Below the pieces are notes generated by a model. That model saw nothing but the letters and a program-made list of their open reading frames with translations. It did no database searches and was not told the DNA's origin. Of a stretch of DNA of 64,000 nucleotides, positions 34,436 to 43,077 are shown one piece after another. Each line of letters begins with the position of its first letter. Position 1 is the stretch's first letter. The stretch is from Pseudolactococcus laudensis (lineage in GTDB: Bacteria > Bacillota > Bacilli > Lactobacillales > Streptococcaceae), in contig NZ_JACBNY010000001.1 in assembly GCF_013449735.1 (NCBI RefSeq), forward strand, positions 186,001 to 250,000. Direction: 5' to 3'. The position numbers and the translations under genes were made by a program.

Positions 34436-35116
34436 TTATTTCACCTCTTCAATAATCTTGCCATCACGCATCCGAATTTTTCGGTCACATCTAGCCGCTA
34501 AATCCTCATCGTGAGTCACGATAATTAAGGTAATTCCTTGTGATTGATTGAGGTCAAATAATAAATTTTCAATACGTTCACCCGTCGTACTGTCCAAATT
34601 CCCAGTTGGCTCATCCGCAAAAATCACTTGAGGTTGATTAATAATGGCGCGTGCCACACAGACGCGTTGTTTTTGACCACCTGATAAATCATTGGCTTTA
34701 CTTTTGGCTTTTTCTGCTAAATCAACTTGTTGTAAGGCCTTCATGGCTAATTCTTTCCGTCGTTTGGCAGGGACACCTGAAATTTTTAAGGGAAGTGTGA
34801 CATTATCCAGTACACTATCCTTAGCATTCATGAAAAACTGTTGAAAGACAAATCCAAATTGCTGATTGCGAACATGGTTAAGCTGTTTTTCTTTAATTTG
34901 GGTAACATCTTTGCCGTCTAGGATGATTTCCCCCTTGGTTGGTCGGTCTAATAAGGCTAAAATATGCATCAGAGTAGACTTACCAGAGCCACTTTTGCCA
35001 ATAATTGCGACGGATTCTCCCTTTTCAATGGTAAGGGAAACATCGTTCAGTGCAATAAACTCGGATTCTCCCTTACCGAATACTCGTTGCACATTTTTTA
35101 CTTCCATAAGTGTCAT
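34436..35116 (-). CDS. ABC transporter ATP-binding protein (MacB/LolD type)
   Basis: A 226-aa ATPase partner of the downstream permease. Walker A is IGKSGSGKST near residue 37, the signature LSGGQKQRV near 143, Walker B VIFADEPTGNLD near 164, and the H-loop VTHDEDLA near 200. The family serves antimicrobial-peptide efflux or resistance in Firmicutes, but no BceRS-type two-component system is adjacent. It directly abuts the permease start. The operon lies between two U32 genes that are adjacent in many relatives, suggesting insertion. Confidence 0.92.
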   Translation of the reverse strand: MTLMEVKNVQRVFGKGESEFIALNDVSLTIEKGESVAIIGKSGSGKSTLMHILALLDRPTKGEIILDGKDVTQIKEKQLNHVRNQQFGFVFQQFFMNAKDSVLDNVTLPLKISGVPAKRRKELAMKALQQVDLAEKAKSKANDLSGGQKQRVCVARAIINQPQVIFADEPTGNLDSTTGERIENLLFDLNQSQGITLIIVTHDEDLAARCDRKIRMRDGKIIEEVK

Positions 35117-35248
35117 AATACATTCCTTTTTTTATTTTTTTAAAAAATAATTTTCATTTTATTGTAACTTTTCTTAGTCTAAAATTAATCAGTCTTAAGA
35201 CTTAATTTAAAAGCAAATTATGATTTTTTCGAGCATTTTATTAAATTA

Positions 35249-35257
35249 TGGTATAAT
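35249..35257 (+). promoter_or_regulatory. promoter of the second U32 gene
   Basis: Extended -10 TG-G-TATAAT, about 125 bp before the start. Confidence 0.55.
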
Positions 35258-35382
35258 GATTGAGTTAAAGTAACAGTTTTGGTCTCGTTGTCGGCACTAT
35301 CTACATGAAAACGATAGAAATGTCGATGTGTATTGAGATCTTTTCAACTTACTCACTATCTTGAAAATAGGAGAAACATTTA

Positions 35383-36672
35383 ATGTCACACAAACAACTC
35401 ACACGTCCTGAGGTATTGGCACCTGCCGGGACATTGGAAAAATTAAAGGTTGCCATTAGTTATGGGGCAGATGCGGTCTATATCGGCGGTGATGCTTATG
35501 GTTTGCGCTCAAGAGCGGGGAATTTCAGCTTTGATGAAATGCGTGAAGGTGTGGCTTTCGCACAAGCGCACAACGCAAAAGTCTATGTCGCGGCTAACAT
35601 GGTCACACATGAAGGCAATGAAATCGGTGCAGGCGAGTGGTTCCGCACCCTCCGTGATATCGGTATTTCAGCCGTTATCGTCAGTGATCCAGCCCTGATT
35701 GCCATTGCAGCTAGTGAAGCACCGGGGTTACCTATTCATCTGTCAACACAAGCCAGTGCCACCAACTATGAAACACTAGAATTTTGGAAAGGTCTTGGTC
35801 TGGAACGTGTCGTATTGGCGCGTGAAGTTTCGATGGCTGAGTTAGCTGAGATTCGGAAGCACACAGATGTTGAAATCGAAGCTTTTGTTCATGGTGCTAT
35901 GTGTATTTCTTACTCTGGTCGCTGTGTCCTATCAAACTACATGAGTCACCGGGATGCCAATCGTGGTGGCTGTTCACAGTCTTGCCGCTGGAAATATGAC
36001 CTCTATGATATGCCTTTTGGGGCTGAACGCCGCTCCGTTCAAGGCGAAATTCCTGAGGATTTCTCAATGAGTGCGGTTGACATGAGCATGATTGAACACG
36101 TCCCAGATTTGATTGAAAATGGCGTCAATTCCTTTAAAATCGAAGGTCGAATGAAGTCCATTCATTATGTGTCAACTGTCAGCAATGTCTATAAAAAAGC
36201 AGTGGATACTTACTTGGAAAGTCCCGAAGCCTTTGAAGCGATTAAACCAGCCTTGGTTGATGAACTCTGGAAAGTAGCCCAGCGCGAGCTTGCGACTGGT
36301 TTTTACTACCAAACACCAAGTGAAGAAGAGCAATTATTTGGTGCGCGTCGGAAAATTCCGCAGTACAAATTTGTTGGTGAAGTTGTTGCTTTTGATGCCA
36401 AGACTATGACTGCAACCGTTCGTCAACGTAATGTGATTACAGAAGGTGATGAAATCGAATTTTACGGTCCAGGTTTCCGTCATTTCACAGCCACAGTAGA
36501 AAATCTCCGAAACGAGGACGGTGAACGCATTGATCGAGCACCAAATCCGATGGAACTTCTAACCATGACCGTGCCAACAGCTGTAGAACCAGGTGATATG
36601 ATCCGTAAAAATGGGTCAGGCTTGATTAATTTGTATGAAAAAAATGGGACGGCTAAAACGGTTAGAGCCTAA
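35383..36672 (+). CDS. U32 family protein, TrhP2/YrrO-like tRNA hydroxylation
   Basis: A 429-aa long member of the U32 pair, equivalent to YrrO/TrhP2/YegQ, which hydroxylates tRNA U34 with prephenate and an Fe-S cluster. It starts PEVLAPAGTLEKLKVAISYGAD and carries the diagnostic Cys cluster (MCISYSGRCVLSNYMSHRD and GGCSQSCRWKY near residues 170-205). The C-terminal beta-barrel domain (about 320-429) is present. SD AGGAG precedes the ATG. A terminator follows. Confidence 0.9.
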   Translation: MSHKQLTRPEVLAPAGTLEKLKVAISYGADAVYIGGDAYGLRSRAGNFSFDEMREGVAFAQAHNAKVYVAANMVTHEGNEIGAGEWFRTLRDIGISAVIVSDPALIAIAASEAPGLPIHLSTQASATNYETLEFWKGLGLERVVLAREVSMAELAEIRKHTDVEIEAFVHGAMCISYSGRCVLSNYMSHRDANRGGCSQSCRWKYDLYDMPFGAERRSVQGEIPEDFSMSAVDMSMIEHVPDLIENGVNSFKIEGRMKSIHYVSTVSNVYKKAVDTYLESPEAFEAIKPALVDELWKVAQRELATGFYYQTPSEEEQLFGARRKIPQYKFVGEVVAFDAKTMTATVRQRNVITEGDEIEFYGPGFRHFTATVENLRNEDGERIDRAPNPMELLTMTVPTAVEPGDMIRKNGSGLINLYEKNGTAKTVRA

Positions 36673-36678
36673 AAAGTT

Positions 36679-36707
36679 AAAGCTAGTTTAAAAAAACTAG
36701 CTTTTTT
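36679..36707 (+). terminator. intrinsic terminator after the second U32 gene
   Basis: AAAGCTAGTTT / AAACTAGCTTT with T-run. Confidence 0.9.
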
Positions 36708-36804
36708 ATATGATCAGATATAAAATTGACAAACATAAATCTGCCTGATATAATTTATTTGTAAATATTTTGTTACTTAAAACTAAGAAAGAGGGTTTCA
36801 TGGT

Positions 36805-37233
36805 ATGGCAGAGATTATTGGTATTAAGGAAAATGAAGTCTTAATTGGACTAGATGATAAGGAAATTTTAAGTATTTCACCAGATAAGCTGAACTATACA
36901 TTTCCTAAAGTTGGAGACAGTGTTGAAGTTTATGGTAGCGGTGACAATATAGTTGTGAGTAAAACACAATCTCAAACTTTTTCAGTCCCTGACTATGGTC
37001 CAAATACAAAGCGTGTTTCAAAAATTGCATATGTCCTCTTAGCTTGGCTTGCCGGAGAATTGGGAGTGCATCGTTTTTTACGAGGTCAAGTTGGGATAGG
37101 TATTTTATACATCTTAACCTTTGGTGGTTGTGCCATTGCTGCTCTTGTTGACGCTATTATTGCTTTGGTAAAACTGAGTAACTATGATGGACCTGATTTT
37201 TATTTTGATTCAGAGTTTGGCTCTTGGAAATAA
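36805..37233 (+). CDS. TM2 domain protein
   Basis: A 142-aa protein with an N-terminal soluble beta-rich part (about 1-65, IGIKENEVLIGLDDKEIL) and a TM2 domain (about 75-125): two membrane segments around LGVHRFLRGQVGIGILYILTFGG, the family's hallmark. Function is unknown, though TM2 proteins are often membrane-stress or phage-related accessory proteins. SD AAAGAGGG precedes an ATG near 36805. The stop overlaps the next gene by 10 nt. Confidence 0.85.
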   Translation: MAEIIGIKENEVLIGLDDKEILSISPDKLNYTFPKVGDSVEVYGSGDNIVVSKTQSQTFSVPDYGPNTKRVSKIAYVLLAWLAGELGVHRFLRGQVGIGILYILTFGGCAIAALVDAIIALVKLSNYDGPDFYFDSEFGSWK

Positions 37234-37502
37234 ATTATAGGTGTCCTTTTCGTTTGGTGACAAACATACCTTGTCCATGTTGTGGTATGACACGCGCTTT
37301 TTGTAGTCTGTTATCAGGTCATATGACAAGAGCGTTTACTTTTCATGCCTTATTTTGGCTAGTACCAGTTTTCTTTCTTATCCTAGTTTTATATTTAGTT
37401 AAGAAAAAACGCTTTTATTTAAAGTTACTTTTGAGTATGGGTGGTATCAATTTTTTATACTATTTGATTCGCCTGATTCTGGGATTTCCACAAGGATTTT
37501 AA
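37224..37502 (+). CDS. DUF2752 membrane protein
   Basis: A 92-aa protein of the DUF2752 family. The diagnostic N-terminal CPFRLVTNIPCPCCGMTRAF motif is followed by LLSGHMTRAFTFHALFWLVPVFF and two or three membrane segments. The start appears to be TTG 37224 inside the end of the TM2 gene, so translation is probably coupled. TM2 and DUF2752 genes occur together in many Firmicutes. Role unknown. Confidence 0.8.
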   Translation: MEINYRCPFRLVTNIPCPCCGMTRAFCSLLSGHMTRAFTFHALFWLVPVFFLILVLYLVKKKRFYLKLLLSMGGINFLYYLIRLILGFPQGF

Positions 37503-37529
37503 ACGAGTAATCAAGAATCTAATTCAGTC

Positions 37530-37556
37530 AAAAAGCGAGAATCCTCGCTTTTTTTG
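37530..37556 (+). terminator. intrinsic terminator after the DUF2752 gene
   Basis: AAAAAGCGAG / CTCGCTTTTT with T-run. Confidence 0.9.
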
Positions 37557-37594
37557 ATATAATAGTCTTAAAAATCAAGAGAGATTGGGCGAAT

Positions 37595-38737
37595 ATGAAC
37601 ACAAATAACATCTCAAAAGGCAGATTAACCGGAAAAAAAATTGGGGTTTATTTTGGTACCTTCGCGCCGCTACATACTGGACATCAGCAGCAAATCTATA
37701 AAACTGCCGCTCTAAATGAGGGCGTTTTACTAATTGTCTCAGGATACGATGGTGATCGTGGCTCGCAAATCGGTCTGCATTTGGAGAAACGCTTTCGTTA
37801 TCTAAGGGAAGCCTTTAATGATGAACCCGTGATTAAAGTGGCGAAACTTGACGAGAATGGTATTCCTGAAATGCCACATGGCTGGGATGACTGGACTAAT
37901 CGGCTGTTTGATCTGATTCGTGCCAACACCATATCGGAAAATCTTGAGGTCACTTTTTACGTTGGTGAAGCAGATTACGTCACTGAATTGAGCAAGCGTT
38001 TCCCCAAAAACGATGGTAATACCTATGCAGTCGAAATAGCTGATCGCAAGGATATCCAGATTTCTGCAACCATGATTCGGCAAAATCCGCAAACCTATTG
38101 GCAGGAAATCAATCGCGTTTTTCGTCGTCAGTTTTCAAAAGTTGTGACAATTATGGGCTCAGCCTCAACTGGCAAAACGACTCTGGTGCGTCGGCTTGCC
38201 CGCTCGATTAATGCACCTTTTTCTGAAGAATATGCTAGAATTTATGAAGAACGAGCTAATCTTGATGATAATGAACTGGGGATGGATGACTATGCCCGCT
38301 TGATTACAGGTCAGTATGATGCGAATTCACACGAAATAAATTCACCAGCAAACCAAGGCATTGTTTTTCTTGATACGGATGCCATTGTGACGCGCGTTTA
38401 TGCCAAACTATACTTGAGCAAGGCAGAGCAAGAGCAGCTTGAGCCCTTGTTCCAACAAACAATTCGCAATGAGCAGATGGATTTGATTTTGGTTATTCCA
38501 CCGATTACAACCTATGTCAATGATGGTTTCCGTAATATGGCATGGGAGTCATCTCGACAAGCTTTTCATGACGAGTTAATGCGCCAGCTAGCTGAGTTTG
38601 GGTTAATGGATAAAGTTGTTTTGCTCGATGATACAGGTGATGGTCGCGACCAGGGGGGGTATCTCAGTCGATATCATCATGCGATTGATGCTGTTAAAGC
38701 ACGAACCGGTATCGAAATAAAACGCCTAGAATTTTAA
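37595..38737 (+). CDS. nadR: bifunctional NMN adenylyltransferase/ribosylnicotinamide kinase
   Basis: NadR salvages nicotinamide riboside: the C-terminal kinase makes NMN and the N-terminal nucleotidylyltransferase makes NAD. The 380-aa protein has KIGVYFGTFAPLHTGHQQQI near residue 15 (HxGH), ISATMIRQNP near 150, and Walker A GSASTGKTTL near 188. There is no N-terminal HTH as in the enterobacterial regulator. SD AGAGAG precedes the ATG and TG-A-TATAAT lies upstream. The terminator overlaps the gene's end. Confidence 0.93.
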   Translation: MNTNNISKGRLTGKKIGVYFGTFAPLHTGHQQQIYKTAALNEGVLLIVSGYDGDRGSQIGLHLEKRFRYLREAFNDEPVIKVAKLDENGIPEMPHGWDDWTNRLFDLIRANTISENLEVTFYVGEADYVTELSKRFPKNDGNTYAVEIADRKDIQISATMIRQNPQTYWQEINRVFRRQFSKVVTIMGSASTGKTTLVRRLARSINAPFSEEYARIYEERANLDDNELGMDDYARLITGQYDANSHEINSPANQGIVFLDTDAIVTRVYAKLYLSKAEQEQLEPLFQQTIRNEQMDLILVIPPITTYVNDGFRNMAWESSRQAFHDELMRQLAEFGLMDKVVLLDDTGDGRDQGGYLSRYHHAIDAVKARTGIEIKRLEF

Positions 38738-38757
38738 AATAAATTCTAAGCGTTTTT
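38718..38757. terminator. bidirectional terminator between nadR and the YolD-like gene
   Basis: AAAACGCCTAGAATTT / AAATTCTAAGCGTTTTT; overlaps coding ends on both strands. Confidence 0.8.
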
Positions 38758-39072
38758 CTTATCTATAATTGATTTTCTGACATTCTCTGGCACAAACGTT
38801 ACTTTTCTGATTTTGCTCAAAAGAATAATCCGAATTTGATTGGATTGTAAGTCTTTTACGACAACTTGTCGCTCAGTGATACTCGAGATGCTGCCAGTGA
38901 AACTAACAAGGTCACCATTTTTTTCATTGAAATGAAGATAAACGGCATGATTAAAGGAGTGGGCAAGTTCGAGATTGGCCAGAACTTCAAGATCAATTTT
39001 AGTATAATCCTGTTTTTGATGCGCAGACTTCCCTGAAAAGAAGTTGCGAATTCCTTTAAATAAATTTTTCAT
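38746..39072 (-). CDS. YolD-like small protein
   Basis: A 108-aa cytoplasmic protein. After a basic N-terminus (KNLFKGIRNFFSGKS) comes a beta-rich core (LVSFTGSISSITERQVVVKD and IRIILLSKIRKVTF) that resembles the YolD-like family's small SH3-like barrel, often linked to DNA-damage genes such as umuC; this is tentative. ATG 39072 is chosen; a longer frame to 39156 would pass through the promoter. TG-T-TATAAT ends 6 nt before the ATG and no SD is present, so the mRNA may be leaderless. Confidence 0.6.
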   Translation of the reverse strand: MKNLFKGIRNFFSGKSAHQKQDYTKIDLEVLANLELAHSFNHAVYLHFNEKNGDLVSFTGSISSITERQVVVKDLQSNQIRIILLSKIRKVTFVPENVRKSIIDKKNA

Positions 39073-39078
39073 ACAAAA

Positions 39079-39087
39079 ATTATAACA
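39079..39087 (-). promoter_or_regulatory. extended -10 directly before the YolD-like gene
   Basis: TG-T-TATAAT on the minus strand, 6 nt before the ATG. Confidence 0.6.
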
Positions 39088-39172
39088 TATTTTGAGATAA
39101 ATTGGTCTAGATTTCGTATAATAAGATATATACTTAAATGAGTATAGTAAAAACAAAGGAGTAAAGCATAAA

Positions 39173-39385
39173 ATGAGCGAATTTAAATTTGAAATTGAAG
39201 AGCACTTGATTGTCTTGTCTGAAAACGAAAAAGGCTGGAAAAAAGAGCTGACGCGTGTTTCTTGGAATGGTGCACCCGCTAAATTTGATATCCGTCAATG
39301 GTCGCCAGATTATACAAAAATGGGAAAGGGTGTAACCTTGACCAATGAAGAGTTCCAAAAATTAGTGGACGAACTCAAGAAGTAA
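39173..39385 (+). CDS. ydbC: YdbC, PC4-like single-stranded nucleic-acid-binding protein
   Basis: A 70-aa protein of the YdbC family, structurally related to the eukaryotic coactivator PC4; the lactococcal member has a solved structure and binds single-stranded DNA. Typical stretches are FKFEIEEHLIVLSENEKGW, KELTRVSWNGAPAKFDIRQW and GKGVTLTNEEFQKL. SD AAGGAG lies 11 nt before the ATG. It is monocistronic and divergent from the YolD-like gene. Confidence 0.88.
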   Translation: MSEFKFEIEEHLIVLSENEKGWKKELTRVSWNGAPAKFDIRQWSPDYTKMGKGVTLTNEEFQKLVDELKK

Positions 39386-39426
39386 AAAAATATCGTCAGA
39401 TGATTGAAATCTGACGATATTTTTTA
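39386..39426. terminator. bidirectional terminator
   Basis: AAATATCGTCAGAT / ATCTGACGATATTT with A/T runs on both sides; serves ydbC (plus) and the DUF3397 gene (minus). Confidence 0.9.
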
Positions 39427-39774
39427 ATTGGTAAAGATGACGAAAACCATACAAATATAGAGGAGTAAGGTCATAAAGAAGGTCACTCTCCAGAAAAAAT
39501 GTAGGAATTTTTTTGCACTAAATTCTCGATAATAAAATAAATCGAGTAGGAGCAAGATAAGCGCCAAAGCTGAGACAAGCAGTAAGAAATAAGGCAGGAT
39601 ACTGACGTGCGTCACTTGGCGTGAAAAATAATGGAGACCGAAAATCAAGAAAAAAGTCACGACATCGGGTACGTTAAACGGCAGATGTTTTCTGATTTTA
39701 AAAAAGTTAAAAAAGATAGCGATGAGCGTAAATATTATTATCGGATAAAGCGTAATCAATAGTTTCATGAGCAT
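39424..39774 (-). CDS. DUF3397 membrane protein
   Basis: A 116-aa protein with four hydrophobic segments (about 3-25, 35-52, 60-82 and 92-114) and short basic loops (KIRKHLPFNVPDVVTFF, YYREFSAKKFLHFFWR). This pattern and the KAPDVVTFF-like motif fit DUF3397, a Firmicutes membrane family of unknown role. ATG 39774 or 39768 may be the start; no strong SD is evident. Confidence 0.7.
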   Translation of the reverse strand: MLMKLLITLYPIIIFTLIAIFFNFFKIRKHLPFNVPDVVTFFLIFGLHYFSRQVTHVSILPYFLLLVSALALILLLLDLFYYREFSAKKFLHFFWRVTFFMTLLLYICMVFVIFTN

Positions 39775-39856
39775 ATGACTATTTTAACTTTTTTAACTTG
39801 AAAATACAACTCGACAGCAGTCTACTCATTCATACCTGAATCTTGACAAAGATAGG

Positions 39857-40474
39857 TTAAACTTTTTCGGCTACTTCTGTTTTTTCGACTTTGTCAGCTT
39901 GTTTGGCAGGCGCAACTGCGAAATAAGGATGTGTTTTTAAAGCGCGACGAAGTGCATAGCCGATGAAGGCAGCAAGAATTGCTTTGACAATACCAGGAAT
40001 AATGAAAGGTAGGAAACCAGCTTTAAAAGCAACTTGAAGTGATAGACGTGCGACAAGTGATAACCAAATCGTGCCTAAGGCTAAACACCAAGCAGCACCG
40101 ATAATGTTGGCTGCGCTATATAGAATTAATTTACCACGTGTGCTTTTCACCATAAAAGCAGTTTGACCCAATAGTGAAACTTGTTGAGATTGAAGTAAGA
40201 AACCAATCAAAAATCCACCTGTTGGTCCAAGAATCACACCAAAACCTGCAGCGCCTCCAGCAAAAACTGGGATACCAATGGCACCAAGAATGAGATAGAG
40301 ACAAATCGCTAAAATACTATCCAATGGTTTTAGTAGTGTTGCAATAATACCTACTGCGAGGGTTTGAAGTGTAAGGGGGACAAGTGGTAGTGGAATCGTT
40401 AGTTGACTTGCGACGGCAAGAAATGCTGTTGCAATGGCAATGATTGCCAAGCGTTGTACTTTATTGTTTGTCAT
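39857..40474 (-). CDS. bioY: biotin transporter substrate-binding (S) component
   Basis: BioY is the membrane S-component that captures biotin for ECF-type import; in Lactobacillales the energising module is shared and encoded elsewhere. The 205-aa protein has six membrane helices and the signature VPLTLQTLAVG near residue 32 and GAAGFGVILGPTGGFLIGF near 75. A BirA-type operator and promoter lie upstream, so repression by biotin is likely. The SD is weak (AAAAGAC). Confidence 0.93.
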   Translation of the reverse strand: MTNNKVQRLAIIAIATAFLAVASQLTIPLPLVPLTLQTLAVGIIATLLKPLDSILAICLYLILGAIGIPVFAGGAAGFGVILGPTGGFLIGFLLQSQQVSLLGQTAFMVKSTRGKLILYSAANIIGAAWCLALGTIWLSLVARLSLQVAFKAGFLPFIIPGIVKAILAAFIGYALRRALKTHPYFAVAPAKQADKVEKTEVAEKV

Positions 40475-40547
40475 GTCTTTTTGTCTGATGTCTCAAAATG
40501 TCAAGTATGGTGAGACACTTTCCTTTCTTAATGGCGTTTGGGTTTAT

Positions 40548-40599
40548 TTGTAAACCTAAACTATTTTTTAAGTATACAATAAAAAATATGATTTGACAA
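40548..40599 (-). promoter_or_regulatory. bioY promoter with BirA-type operator
   Basis: Minus-strand -35 TTGTCA (complement of 40594-40599), 17-bp spacer, -10 TATACT (complement of 40571-40576). On the plus strand TTGTAAACC (40548-40556), 14 nt, AGTATACAA (40571-40579) matches the BirA half-site arrangement TTGTWAACY-N14-16-RGTTWACAA with two mismatches and overlaps the -10 and start site. Confidence 0.65.
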
Positions 40600-40873
40600 G
40601 TCGGTAAGTAAATAGAGTTAATTGTTGACAGTATTTGGAGCAATTCAAATCATCTCTAAGGTTTGTACGGTTATCCTTGTCTTGACGAGTTTGGTTGTAA
40701 TACTGCATAAAAACGACAAGAAAAAATAACCGTCTCTTAACTTTAGCAAGTTAGACAGTTATTTTCAACTCATTAATAGCTACCGTCTTAAACGATTCTA
40801 CTGGGAGCATACGTGTTCATTGCATGCTTTTATTATACCAATCACTAAAACATTGGTTAAAAAGTCCTGCTGT
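40600..40873. other. intergenic region between ybaK and bioY
   Basis: Contains a minus-strand terminator-like imperfect hairpin at about 40724-40766 (AAATAACCGTCT / AGACAGTTATTTT with T-run when read on the minus strand), probably for the ybaK transcript. No gene seen. Confidence 0.5.
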
Positions 40874-41341
40874 TTACTCTGAAATATCCACAAAACTTGC
40901 CTTAACAAAATCGGCTAAAAGTTGGGGTTGAATGCTAATGCTGCGCCCTACTTCGCCAGCAGAGACAATCATGAAGTCTTTGCTTAGCGCAACTTCGTCA
41001 ATAAAAATCGGAAAAGGATGCTTTTGACGAATCCCGACAGGATTATTAGCACCGTGGACATAACCCGTTGTTTTTTGCAAATCTTTCTGAGGAATCATGC
41101 TGACTTTTTTATTACCGGAAACTTTAGCGAGTTTTTTCTCAGATAAATGCTGCGTTAATGGGATGATGCCAATCACCGGTCCATTGTTGCCTGTTAAAGC
41201 CAACGTTTTATAAATATCAGCTTTAGAGATACCCTCCGGCAGGTCGTCTTTTAAAGCATTTAAGGCGAGCGGCTCATGGGCAATCCCTGCCTTATCCAAG
41301 ATCTGTTCGACCAGTATTTTCTTCAACTTCCCTTTTTTCAT
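40874..41341 (-). CDS. ybaK: YbaK/EbsC Cys-tRNA(Pro) deacylase
   Basis: Trans-editing enzyme that hydrolyses Cys-tRNA(Pro) formed by ProRS error. The 155-aa single-domain protein contains KVSGNKKVSMIPQKDLQKTTGYVHGANNPVG near residues 74-103, the conserved substrate pocket (shown here only as a region), followed by FPIFIDEVAL. Its start overlaps the DUF368 stop by 4 nt, so the two genes are co-translated. Confidence 0.9.
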   Translation of the reverse strand: MKKGKLKKILVEQILDKAGIAHEPLALNALKDDLPEGISKADIYKTLALTGNNGPVIGIIPLTQHLSEKKLAKVSGNKKVSMIPQKDLQKTTGYVHGANNPVGIRQKHPFPIFIDEVALSKDFMIVSAGEVGRSISIQPQLLADFVKASFVDISE

Positions 41342-42177
41342 TTATAGCGCTCCTCGAGTTTGCTCATCCATAGACCTAACCACAGCCCCAGGGCTGTGAA
41401 AATGGCAGCTAACACAAGGGTAAGTAGGTTACTTCCGGCATAGCTGATACTTTCAGCGCTCTTGCTATTTGGCACGAGGATAAGTACGGTAGAGGCAGAT
41501 ACGATACCTAAAATGAAATGAAAGACCCGTGAATGATGATGTTCAAGGAGATGCTCCATACTTTTAGCAAAGAGTAGCACGGCAAGGATACCGCCAATTG
41601 CAATCGGTAGGAAAACATTGAGTAAATCAAAGTTTTTAAATCCGACTAACATGGGTGAGTAGAGACCCAAAATCAAAAGGAGGTTGGAAGGCGAGAGACC
41701 TGGAATTAAGACACCTAAAGCAATCAAAGCACCAGCTAAGATGAAGGTTACAAAATTGGCAGGTAGTGTGCCGAAGATATAGGGCATGCTATATAAAATG
41801 ACAAGACTAGCAACAAATGTGCCAATCAACCAAGACCAGTCAATTTTATCGCGCTGTGACTGACTTTCTGCCTCTTGCCACAAGGCGGGTAAGCTCCCAA
41901 CAATAGCTCCCGCAAAACCCCAGAGGACGATAACTTGATAATGAGCTAACAAGAATTCAAGCGGTCGTGATAGGAGCCCAATCCCTAAAATGCCACCAAT
42001 CCCGACAGGTAGGAAATAGAAAAAATCTGCCTTGAAGTTGCGACGAATGTGTGCAAGAAAGGATAACATCCGCTCGTAAATCCCTAAAATAGCTGCTAGA
42101 ACACCGCCTGAAACACCCGGTAAAATGAAACCTAGAGCAATGACCACTCCTTTGATAAGTCTAATAAGCCATGACAT
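41338..42177 (-). CDS. DUF368 polyprenyl-phosphate transporter (PopT-like)
   Basis: DUF368 proteins have been shown in other Gram-positives to recycle undecaprenyl phosphate across the membrane (PopT). This 279-aa protein has the family motif FILPGVSGGVLAAILGIYE near residue 17 and its repeat VLIPGLSPSNLLLILGLYSP near 180, with about eight membrane segments, consistent with an inverted-repeat fold. ATG 42177 is chosen; GTG 42192 overlaps the SD-like AAGGTGG. It is coupled to ybaK. Confidence 0.85.
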   Translation of the reverse strand: MSWLIRLIKGVVIALGFILPGVSGGVLAAILGIYERMLSFLAHIRRNFKADFFYFLPVGIGGILGIGLLSRPLEFLLAHYQVIVLWGFAGAIVGSLPALWQEAESQSQRDKIDWSWLIGTFVASLVILYSMPYIFGTLPANFVTFILAGALIALGVLIPGLSPSNLLLILGLYSPMLVGFKNFDLLNVFLPIAIGGILAVLLFAKSMEHLLEHHHSRVFHFILGIVSASTVLILVPNSKSAESISYAGSNLLTLVLAAIFTALGLWLGLWMSKLEERYK

Positions 42178-42243
42178 GTTTTGTTTAACCACCTTATATT
42201 TTGTTTGTATTATTTTATTATATCAAAATATAAAAAAAGCGCA

Positions 42244-42269
42244 TAAAAAAAGCGCCTGAACAGCGCTTT
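42244..42269 (-). terminator. terminator after thiT
   Basis: Minus strand: AAAGCGC-TGTTCAG-GCGCTTT with T-run. Confidence 0.85.
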
Positions 42270-42272
42270 CGA

Positions 42273-42815
42273 TTAGCAATTAAACAATTTAGGATAGGCT
42301 TTCTTAACCGCAATGAGAATGATGATTGCAGCAAGGGCTGTCATGATACCACTCATACCGTTGATAATTAAAGAGTAGCTAACTGCTCCCCAACCTTTCC
42401 AAGCATAGTCGCTCCAGAAGATGACACCGGCGACAAAGTGCCAGAAGTATTTGGCAAAAGCACCGATGATGACCGCAAGAACAATATAGCGATTCTTGCC
42501 TGTTTGAGCAAAAGGTTTCCGTGCTAGTCCTGCGAATCCCGTAAAAGTGAAAGCCAAAACGTACTCAATCAAGACTTGTGGCACACTAAGAAAGTAGGCT
42601 GTACCTAAGGCGAAATGAAGTAGACCCCAGATGAGTCCGGTTATCAGCCCAACAAGTGTTCCGTGACGTAATGAAATCAAGACGATGAGTGTCGTCCCTA
42701 GGCTGATCTCAAACCAGGCAACTTGGAGTGGGATGAGAGAAAGCGCCATAGCCAACGCAGCGACAATCGCTACCTCAGCTAAGATGCGAATGCTGAAAAC
42801 TTGAGTTTGTGACAT
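42273..42815 (-). CDS. thiT: thiamine ECF transporter S component
   Basis: ThiT captures thiamine in the membrane for the shared ECF module. The 180-aa protein has six hydrophobic helices; the N-terminal AxxxA-type interface (LAEVAIVAALAMALSLIP) and the thiamine-pocket aromatic region (FAKYFWHFVAGVIFWSDYAW near residue 120) match the lactococcal protein of known structure. AAGGAG lies 8 nt upstream of the ATG. A TPP riboswitch controls it. Confidence 0.95.
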   Translation of the reverse strand: MSQTQVFSIRILAEVAIVAALAMALSLIPLQVAWFEISLGTTLIVLISLRHGTLVGLITGLIWGLLHFALGTAYFLSVPQVLIEYVLAFTFTGFAGLARKPFAQTGKNRYIVLAVIIGAFAKYFWHFVAGVIFWSDYAWKGWGAVSYSLIINGMSGIMTALAAIIILIAVKKAYPKLFNC

Positions 42816-42837
42816 AAAAAAATCTCCTTATATTTCA

Positions 42838-42958
42838 CAAGGAGGGGTCATCAGAAGTCATTCGATTGATTCATCAAATTGACACATCCCTACGGCGGTA
42901 TTAACCGCATCAGGTTCTGAGGGTAAATCTCAACCGCGTTTGCGGTACCCCTTGTGTT
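42838..42958 (-). promoter_or_regulatory. TPP riboswitch (THI box) upstream of thiT
   Basis: Read on the minus strand: GGGGT, TTGAGA, ACCC, then the core GAACCTGATGCGGTTAATAC and CGTAGGGA, the conserved THI-box order. Downstream ACCCCTCCTTGT can pair with the 5' ACAAGGGGT and lies next to the thiT SD, suggesting control of translation initiation. Confidence 0.93.
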
Positions 42959-43077
42959 TGTATTTTTTACAATATTAGTTTATCATGATACTAATGTAAA
43001 TGCAAGCGCTATTATTTGGAACTCGCAACAGCATAGTTACAATTGCTAAGCACAGAAGTTGAAAGTGGGGAAATAGG

